This document shows positions 58,576 to 64,000 of a stretch of DNA of 64,000 bases, piece after piece; positions within the stretch are counted from its first letter, which is position 1, and each line of letters begins with the position of its first letter. The stretch comes from Burkholderia sp. USMB20. Its GTDB lineage: Bacteria > Pseudomonadota > Gammaproteobacteria > Burkholderiales > Burkholderiaceae. Position numbers and translations under genes: made by a program. The DNA lies in contig NZ_JTAN02000010.1 of assembly GCF_000949135.2 (NCBI RefSeq), positions 62,001 through 126,000 on the forward strand. The letters are read 5' to 3'. Below the pieces are notes generated by a model. It was given only the letters and a program-made list of their open reading frames with translations, did no database searches and was not told where the DNA came from.

Positions 58576-58650
58576 GCGGGCATTTCAACGAAATACCGGC
58601 GCTTCGAATTCCCGCTGTTTTCCCTTTTCCACATCGACCCACGTTCCGAG

Positions 58651-59073
58651 ATGAGTGCCTTTCCAATGGCGGACGCCGTGCCGCGCGGCGTGGACAAGGA
58701 AAAAGTTGCAGCCCTCGCGCGTCGGAAATTTGCCGGCTCGCTGGCCAACGACACCAAGTGGAACGAGCTGATTACCTTCGTGCGCGATCTGAGCGGGTGG
58801 CGGCCTTCGTACCGGTCAAAGTGGGTCAATGGTCATGTGACGGATTGGGACGTCGAGTGGTTCTACCATCTGCCATTCCCGTTCGTGGGCGTCGAATGGT
58901 TCGACATCGGGTTGAATGCCCAGGCGTCCGCCAGGCATCAAGCGGCGGACCAATCCGCGCGAGTGTTGGGAAAGCTTGCAGAGATCGGCTTCGAGTTCGA
59001 GGCCAGATGCGAGGTGGTGAGAATCTGGGGATATGGGCCGAAGTCGTACGAAGACTTTCCGACGGCTCGTTGA
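58651..59073 (+). CDS. DUF6678-like protein of unknown function
   Basis: 140 residues from ATG 58651. 'KWNELITFVRDLSGWRPSYRSKWVNGH' and 'WFYHLPFPFVGVEWFDIG' match a small family I know as DUF6678, found singly in many bacteria, sometimes as a toxin-immunity-like cytoplasmic protein. No catalytic residues are evident. It follows mnmE by 75 bases on the same strand, with no terminator seen between. Confidence 0.7.
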   Translation: MSAFPMADAVPRGVDKEKVAALARRKFAGSLANDTKWNELITFVRDLSGWRPSYRSKWVNGHVTDWDVEWFYHLPFPFVGVEWFDIGLNAQASARHQAADQSARVLGKLAEIGFEFEARCEVVRIWGYGPKSYEDFPTAR

Positions 59074-59157
59074 GGAAGGACGCAGCTGCCGTCCTCAGCG
59101 GTCCGGATCAATCGACTGATCCGGACGGCGTCGTCGCGACAGCCGGGGTGGAATGCA

Positions 59158-59292
59158 TCAATCCCAATGCCGATGATGATGGTGGTAATACCCGCCATCA
59201 CCGTAATACCCATACCCGCCGCCATCCGGCACCACGATGCAGCCGCTCAACAGCACGGCGACACCGGCAATCAGCAAAAGGGTTTTTTTCAT
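59158..59292 (-). CDS. Small Gly/Tyr/His-rich lipoprotein
   Basis: 44 residues from ATG 59292, with AGGTGAG as ribosome-binding site. The N-terminus 'MKKTLLLIAGVAVLLSGC' is a classical lipoprotein signal with lipobox LSGC. The mature part is Gly/Tyr-rich and ends in a His cluster (HHHHRHWD), which could bind metal. It is too short for most gene finders. No named family is recognised; similar short lipoproteins occur in Burkholderia. Confidence 0.7.
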   Translation of the reverse strand: MKKTLLLIAGVAVLLSGCIVVPDGGGYGYYGDGGYYHHHHRHWD

Positions 59293-59441
59293 CACGCTCA
59301 CCTGCTCGGATTCGACATGAATCCAGCATAGCGAGCGCCTTCAACACCGGCTGTAAGCGATCGTTTCCCGGCGCGGCAATCCGTAACGGCGGATTATTCC
59401 GGTCACAATGACCGTAACAAATCCCCAATCCGCAGACGTTT

Positions 59442-60800
59442 TCACGCCGCCACGACGCGGTTTCTCCCCGCATCCTTCGCACGATACAGCGCGGCATCGG
59501 CGGCTTCGATCAACGCATCGGGCGTCGACAGGTCGTCGGCCGACACGGTCGCGCAACCGACGCTGACGCTCACGCGCCCGGCCGGCGACCCGGGCATCGC
59601 GAGATCGATCCGCAGCACCGCTTCGCGCGCTTCCTCGGCAACGACCCGTGCCCCGCGCGCGCCGGTGTTCGGCAGCACGATGGCAAACTCCTCGCCGCCG
59701 TAGCGCGCGACGATATCGGCCGGCCGCCGCACCGCGCCGGCCAGCGCATTCGCGACCGCGATCAGGCACGCATCGCCCTTCACGTGACCGAACGCGTCGT
59801 TGTACGCCTTGAAGTGATCGACGTCGACCATCAGCAGCGACAACGGCTCGCCTTGCCGCCGCGCCTGCAGGAACAGCGTGTGGAAGTGATCGTTGAAGTG
59901 GCTGCGATTGAACGCGCCGGTCAGCCCGTCGCGCGCGGACGAACGAACCAGCGTCGCATGCGCCTCGAACAGCTGCTGATACAGCTTCGTCACTTCCCAG
60001 GCGAGCACGCACACCAGCACGCCCGGCGTGAACATGCTGAACACGCGTGCGAGATACCAGCCGACCGTGAAGCGGCTCGTGGTCAGCAGGTTCAGCGTCG
60101 TGTCGGTGAGGCAGGCGAGCACCGCGATCGCGAGCCACAGGTCGAGCGTCGTGCGCAGTCGGCCGGAAGCCAGCACGGCGACGAGCGCGAGCGCATTGAG
60201 CAACCACACGACCAGCGCGATCCCGTTGACGGGCAGCGCGGCTGTGTCGCCCGGCGGATGGAACGCGGGCGGCAGCGCCACGTTCAGCGCGAGCACGCAC
60301 AGCAGCGCGGCCGCGACGGCCGGGCCGCCGACCAGCGCGAAGGTCCATATGCGCGTCTGCGCCGCGCCGACCGGCGCATGCGTGAGCCGCTCGCGCGCGA
60401 GCAGCGCGGCCATCACGAAGCACGGAAAGCCGGCATGCCAGAAGACCCACATCCACGCGGCGCTTTGCGGACGCGCGCCGAGCAACCCTTGCGGCGCGAA
60501 CACGCCGGGGAAGGTGAGCAGCTGCAGCGCGACGGCGAGTGCGGTGAACGCATAGGCGCCGCCGAGCGCACCGAGCACGGGCTGGCGCGTGACGGTGAAC
60601 TGCGCGCCGAGGAAGAAGGCGGCGATGCTCGCGGTGGTGAACACGGTCAGCGCGCACATCGGCATGAACGGCTCGACGGCCGGCAGCGTGACGTTTGCGT
60701 GCGGCACGGCGATCGCCAGCGCGAGCACGATGACGAGTGCCGTGAGCGCGCCGAACCAAAGCTGACGACGCGTCGTATGCTGGATCAGGATGCCTTCCAT
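59442..60800 (-). CDS. Membrane-bound diguanylate cyclase, MASE4-GGDEF
   Basis: 452 residues. Residues 1-265 form about eight membrane helices and resemble the MASE4 sensor domain ('VTLPAVEPFMPMCALTVFTTASIAAFFLGAQF'). Residues 280-450 are a GGDEF domain with active-site 'ARYGGEEFAIVLPNT' (GGEEF is an active variant), 'MVDVDHFKAYNDAFGHVKGD' and an I-site RxxD ('RPAD') five residues before GGEEF, so product inhibition is expected. It makes cyclic di-GMP at the inner membrane in response to an unknown signal. Confidence 0.92.
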   Translation of the reverse strand: MEGILIQHTTRRQLWFGALTALVIVLALAIAVPHANVTLPAVEPFMPMCALTVFTTASIAAFFLGAQFTVTRQPVLGALGGAYAFTALAVALQLLTFPGVFAPQGLLGARPQSAAWMWVFWHAGFPCFVMAALLARERLTHAPVGAAQTRIWTFALVGGPAVAAALLCVLALNVALPPAFHPPGDTAALPVNGIALVVWLLNALALVAVLASGRLRTTLDLWLAIAVLACLTDTTLNLLTTSRFTVGWYLARVFSMFTPGVLVCVLAWEVTKLYQQLFEAHATLVRSSARDGLTGAFNRSHFNDHFHTLFLQARRQGEPLSLLMVDVDHFKAYNDAFGHVKGDACLIAVANALAGAVRRPADIVARYGGEEFAIVLPNTGARGARVVAEEAREAVLRIDLAMPGSPAGRVSVSVGCATVSADDLSTPDALIEAADAALYRAKDAGRNRVVAA

Positions 60801-60910
60801 GGATTCCCCCGGGCACTCGTGCGGTCACGCCCGGTCTTGGCGCCGGGCAGCAAGCATCCGGCCGCAGCGCAACCGGTGCGGCCCGATCCTATCGCGTTAT
60901 TGGCGTGCGC

Positions 60911-61159
60911 TCAAATACCGAGGCCGGGGCCGAAGTTGCCGGCGACCCAGCGCGTGACGGCATCGACGTCCGCGTAGTCCTGTTCGGGCAGGCCGTCGAG
61001 CATCGACAGCACTTCGTTACTGGCGCCGGCGTCGCGTGCGGCGTCGACGATCGCATCCTTGTTGGCCGGGTAACGGACGGCCGCCAGCACGTCGGCAATC
61101 TGCAGGTCGATCGCTTCGCCGGGGATATCGTGCGGAGGGAGAGCGGGTTTGTCGTTCAC
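60911..61159 (-). CDS. DUF2795 domain-containing protein
   Basis: 82 residues from ATG 61159. 'VLAAVRYPANKDAIVDAARDAGASNEVLSMLDGLPEQDYADVDAV' is the DUF2795 pattern, a short helical family of unknown function common in proteobacteria and actinobacteria. It lies between the diguanylate cyclase and a small membrane-protein gene, all on the same strand, with no sign of coupling. Confidence 0.85.
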   Translation of the reverse strand: MNDKPALPPHDIPGEAIDLQIADVLAAVRYPANKDAIVDAARDAGASNEVLSMLDGLPEQDYADVDAVTRWVAGNFGPGLGI

Positions 61160-61282
61160 GGCGGCGGCTCGCTGGTTGGGCGGGATTCGGTTCGAGGCGG
61201 TTCGTGGCGGAAAGCGGTTGCACCGTTTGCACCGTGTGCAGCGCCCCGCCCGCGCGGGTGCGCTGCGGGGATGGCGATCGGC

Positions 61283-61453
61283 TCAGTGTCCGCGCCGCAC
61301 CCGGCGCCACGGATGCTTCCAATCGATATGCGGTGCATTTTCGTCGCGCGGATGCTGGCGCCGATGTTCCTGCCACAGTTCGTCGGAGAACAGCGCAGCC
61401 ACGATCATGAGTGGCAGCACGAGGAAGATGCCGAGTATGACTTGCTCGATCAC
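61283..61453 (-). CDS. Small membrane protein with one helix and a basic tail
   Basis: 56 residues from GTG 61453, preceded by a strong GGAGG 7 bases upstream. Residues 5-24 are a membrane helix ('VILGIFLVLPLMIVAALFSD'), followed by a charged tail rich in His, Arg and Trp ('ELWQEHRRQHP', 'HIDWKHPWRRVRRGH'). It is too short for a family assignment. The good ribosome-binding site supports it as a gene. Confidence 0.55.
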   Translation of the reverse strand: MIEQVILGIFLVLPLMIVAALFSDELWQEHRRQHPRDENAPHIDWKHPWRRVRRGH

Positions 61454-61605
61454 GATAGCCTCCTTGCGGTGGCAGGAACCCTTGTGTCCATTCTAGGCTC
61501 TGACCTTCGCCCGCGGTCAACTTCTTACAGCGCGGAACGCGCCCCGTTCGCGGCGCCGCCGCACGGGTGTTTCATGCGCGCGCGGGCATCAAAAAGGACA
61601 CGAAC

Positions 61606-62148
61606 ATGCAACTCCAGAACGACAAGCACACGCTTGCACTGCGGCCGCTGGAGCGCCAGGACCTGCGCTTCGTTCACGAGCTGAACAACGACGCGAAGAT
61701 CATGCGCTACTGGTTCGAGGAGCCGTACGAAACCTTCTCCGAGCTGTCGCAACTGTATGACCGTCACGTGCACGACCAGCGCGAGCGCCGCTTCGTCGCG
61801 GTCGATGCGCAGGACGAACTGGTCGGCCTCGTCGAGCTGATCGAGCTCGACTACATTCACCGTCGCGGCGAATTCCAGATCATCATTGCGCCCCAATGCC
61901 AGGGGCGCGGCTATGCGGGGCAGGCGACGCGCCTCGCGATCGAATATGCGTTCAAGGTGCTGAACATGCGCAAGCTGTACCTGATCGTCGACACGTCGAA
62001 TGCGGCGGCCATCCACGTGTACGAGAAATGCGGATTCCAGCACGAGGCGGAATTGAAGGAAGAATTTTTCGGAAACGGCGCATATCACAACGCTTATCGC
62101 ATGTGCATTTTCCAGCGCGATTATTTCGAGCGCCCGCAAGCGATCTAA
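61606..62148 (+). CDS. speG: Spermidine N1-acetyltransferase
   Basis: 180 residues from ATG 61606 with AAAGGA upstream. It is a GNAT fold: '[31 protein letters not shown]', acetyl-CoA site '[16 protein letters not shown]', and '[21 protein letters not shown]'. The close likeness to enteric SpeG over the full length suggests it acetylates spermidine and so relieves polyamine excess. It is followed by about 490 bases without a clear gene. Confidence 0.9.
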   Translation: MQLQNDKHTLALRPLERQDLRFVHELNNDAKIMRYWFEEPYETFSELSQLYDRHVHDQRERRFVAVDAQDELVGLVELIELDYIHRRGEFQIIIAPQCQGRGYAGQATRLAIEYAFKVLNMRKLYLIVDTSNAAAIHVYEKCGFQHEAELKEEFFGNGAYHNAYRMCIFQRDYFERPQAI

Positions 62149-62640
62149 ATAAGGTGGGGGTAAAAACACTGGCGAACGCCCCGCTGCGGCTCCGCTGCAG
62201 CGGGCGCCAAGCCTGCCGGGGAAAATACGGGTAAATACGAGTGCGCTTATACCTGGCATTTTTCTTGTATCAGGTAAATCCGGTCCCGCACTGCGGTAAA
62301 TTCAGATCGTTTCGGATGACTTTATGTGCAACGCATCAAAATGGTCCCGCTATTGAAATGAATTATCCAAACCGTTCAGCCGATGGACTGTAGTTTCTCC
62401 GAAAGGCTTGCCGGATGAGGCTTTGCTTCCGGCGGCGCGGGCGAATCCGCCGGACGGCAGACGCCGCCGCAAGTGAAAAACCGGGTGCGTGCAGGGTGCG
62501 ACAATTCGCCGCTATTGCGATCGCACAACAAATGTGCTTGATATCGCTTGCCGGTCTTCTAAAGTGAAAAACGCGGGTTCACGATCACCTTTAAACACAT
62601 AGCTAACCGAGCCTGGTGCCCGCAAGCCTGGAGACAGAAC
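62149..62640. other. Intergenic region downstream of speG
   Basis: About 490 bases. A GC-rich hairpin CCCGCTGC / GCAGCGGG (about 62180-62204), without a T-tract, may be a weak transcript end. The rest is AT-richer, includes repeated 'GGGTAAATACG' elements (about 62228-62240), and must hold the promoter of the gene at 62641. No gene is recognised. Confidence 0.35.
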
Positions 62641-62988
62641 ATGATGAAGCGTACCGGTGTCCTTTTTGCCCTCGTCGGCGCATTTTCCGTGGTGTCGATC
62701 GCCCAGGCGGGCGGCGATGCGGCTGTCCAGCCGAAGCAGGAAATCCAGCTGACGAAGAATGCGTGGGGCTGTCTGTCGAAAGACAATCTGGACTCCGTAC
62801 TGAGTCACGAACGTGACGGCAAGTCGCAGGCGAAGCAGCAGTACTTCGACGACTACCGTTGCCTGTCGGTGCCGGAAGGCCAGCGCTTCCGCGTGGTGTC
62901 GGTCGATCAGGGCGACGTCCAGTTCGTCAGCGCCGACAACAGCGACCAGCAGGGCCTCTGGACCGATTCGCGCTTCGTCAAGCAGTAA
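62641..62988 (+). CDS. Secreted protein of unknown function
   Basis: 115 residues from ATG 62641. Signal peptide about 23 residues ('MMKRTGVLFALVGAFSVVSI', cleavage near AQAG). The mature protein is about 92 residues with a pair of Cys (in 'WGCLSK' and 'YRCLSV') likely joined by a disulfide, and a beta-rich end ('FRVVSVDQGDVQFVSADN'). I do not recognise the family. Periplasmic location is inferred. Confidence 0.7.
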   Translation: MMKRTGVLFALVGAFSVVSIAQAGGDAAVQPKQEIQLTKNAWGCLSKDNLDSVLSHERDGKSQAKQQYFDDYRCLSVPEGQRFRVVSVDQGDVQFVSADNSDQQGLWTDSRFVKQ

Positions 62989-63165
62989 CCCGCACGCGCA
63001 CCTCTCGCCCCCGCGCGCCTGCCGGAACCGCCGGCGGCGCGACCTGAACACGGCCCGGCCGATGCCGGGCCGTCGTGCTGTGGCGCGCCCGTCACGCGCC
63101 GGGCGGCGCGCATTCGGTATCATCACGGCCCGACCGAACCGAATGCCCGCCCGGGCCGTATCCGC

Positions 63166-63720
63166 ATGGCGCTGAAATCCACGATCTACAAAGCCGAGCT
63201 GCAAATCGCCGACATGGATCGGCACTACTATGGCGATCACGCGTTGACGGTCGCCCGTCACCCGTCCGAAACTGACGACCGGATGATGGTGCGCATCGTC
63301 GCGTTCGCGCTGTTCGCGCACGAGCGCCTCGAATTCTGCAAGGGGCTGTCGGACGTCGACGAGCCCGATCTGTGGCAGAAGGACCTGACGGGTGCGATCG
63401 ACGTATGGATCGAGGCCGGCCAGCCCGACGAACGGCGCATCTCGAAGGCGGCCGGCCGCGCCGGGCAGGTCACGGTGATCGCGTACGGCGGCAAGACTTC
63501 GGATATCTGGTGGCAGGGCGTGCGCAGCAAGGTGGAGCGGCTGCGCAACGTGCAGGTGCTGTCGCTGGCCGACGGCGTCGCGGCCGCGCTCGGGCGTCTC
63601 GCCGAGCGCACGATGCGCCTGCAGTGCACGGTGCAGGACGGCGCCGCCTGGATCTCGAGCGCCGACCACGATCCGGTCGCGGTCGAATGGACAGTGCTGA
63701 AGCCATTCGCCGACGCGTGA
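63166..63720 (+). CDS. yaeQ: YaeQ family protein
   Basis: 184 residues from ATG 63166. 'ALKSTIYKAELQIADMDRHYYGDHALTVARHPSETDDRMMVR' and 'GKTSDIWWQGVRSKVERL' are hallmark YaeQ sequences. Length fits the family. YaeQ has a restriction-endonuclease-like fold (PD-(D/E)xK) but its role is unsettled. A single gene; the next gene is convergent. Confidence 0.95.
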   Translation: MALKSTIYKAELQIADMDRHYYGDHALTVARHPSETDDRMMVRIVAFALFAHERLEFCKGLSDVDEPDLWQKDLTGAIDVWIEAGQPDERRISKAAGRAGQVTVIAYGGKTSDIWWQGVRSKVERLRNVQVLSLADGVAAALGRLAERTMRLQCTVQDGAAWISSADHDPVAVEWTVLKPFADA

Positions 63721-63735
63721 CCGCCGGCGCGCCGC

Positions 63736-64000
63736 TCAGCCGAACGCGGCGGGCGGCCCCTTGAATTCCAGCATGTTCCCTTCGGGATCGAACAGATAGA
63801 TCGACGGCCCGTAGCCGCCGGCGCCGTAGCGATCGGCGGGGGCGCCGGGGCGCGCGCCATGCGCGGCGAAATGCTCGATCAGCGCGTCGGGGTCGAACGG
63901 CTCGACGCGCAGGCACAGATGGTCGAGGTTGCGGCCGGTGCCGGGCGGTCCGCTGTCGGGACGATCGATCGGGCCGCCGACCGACAGCAGGTCGATCAGC
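63736..64000 (-). CDS. VOC (glyoxalase/bleomycin-resistance) family protein, C-terminal part
   Basis: The frame is open from the right end of the window to a TGA at 63736, giving 87 residues. 'GRNLDHLCLRVEPFDPDALIEHF' and 'YGPSIYLFDPEGNMLEFKGP' are the second half of a VOC domain, with His and Glu metal-ligand positions. The start lies beyond the window. Family members are small metal-dependent lyases, dioxygenases or antibiotic-binding proteins; the substrate is unknown. Convergent with yaeQ. Confidence 0.85.
   Translation of the reverse strand, partial: LIDLLSVGGPIDRPDSGPPGTGRNLDHLCLRVEPFDPDALIEHFAAHGARPGAPADRYGAGGYGPSIYLFDPEGNMLEFKGPPAAFG

Overview
The window is high-GC DNA that looks like the origin region of chromosome 1 of a Burkholderia, most likely of the B. 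cepacia complex. The evidence is the gyrB-dnaN-dnaA / rpmH-rnpA-yidD-yidC-mnmE block, a paaABCDE cluster followed by a DUF1835 gene and a TetR gene, tandem DUF2957-type lipoproteins, a fused indolepyruvate oxidoreductase and dense GC-rich codon usage. The species is inferred from remembered family resemblance; no database was searched.

Layout. 1-5 kb: end of a carotenoid-oxygenase gene and a four-gene ABC exporter operon (adaptor, ATPase, two FtsX-type permeases). 5-14.3 kb: small secreted protein, Mut7-C protein, a 3-hydroxyisobutyrate-dehydrogenase-like enzyme, a LysE exporter, a divergent MFS/LysR pair (the MFS 3' end is frameshifted), an OmpW-type porin and two related lipoproteins. 14.7-27.3 kb: argC, a WrbA-like flavodoxin, a 24-copy heptanucleotide array, a YbhB-type protein, pyrE, maeB, and an aromatic amino-acid group (indolepyruvate oxidoreductase, hppD, Lrp-type regulator). 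27.4-35.2 kb: a GNAT gene, the phenylacetyl-CoA epoxidase operon paaABCDE with its probable TetR repressor and a palindromic operator, and a GDSL hydrolase.

35.3-47.7 kb is the accessory part. It opens with an rRNA-operon promoter, boxB-boxA leader and rrn terminator, but 16S, spacer and 23S are absent: the leader runs straight into a 5S rRNA lacking its 5' end. Then come an AT-richer island with a SymE-like gene (and a possible antisense RNA), an operon of HTH regulator, PLD-SNF2 helicase, Eco57I-type methyltransferase and RecF/SMC-like ATPase with overlapping genes, and on the opposite strand an FRG-domain protein with an upstream membrane protein. No integrase or transposase is visible. 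The island ends beside three short palindromic repeats just past the gyrB stop. The operon is best read as a helicase-methylase-ATPase anti-phage system.

47.7-64 kb is the replication-origin core. dnaA, dnaN and gyrB run left; rpmH to mnmE run right, with a consensus DnaA box between them. dnaA as given is split by a frameshift that two single-G restorations would repair, so sequence error is likely. To the right lie an XRE regulator, a DUF6678-like protein, a small lipoprotein, a MASE4-GGDEF diguanylate cyclase, a DUF2795 protein, speG, a secreted protein, yaeQ and a partial glyoxalase-family gene.
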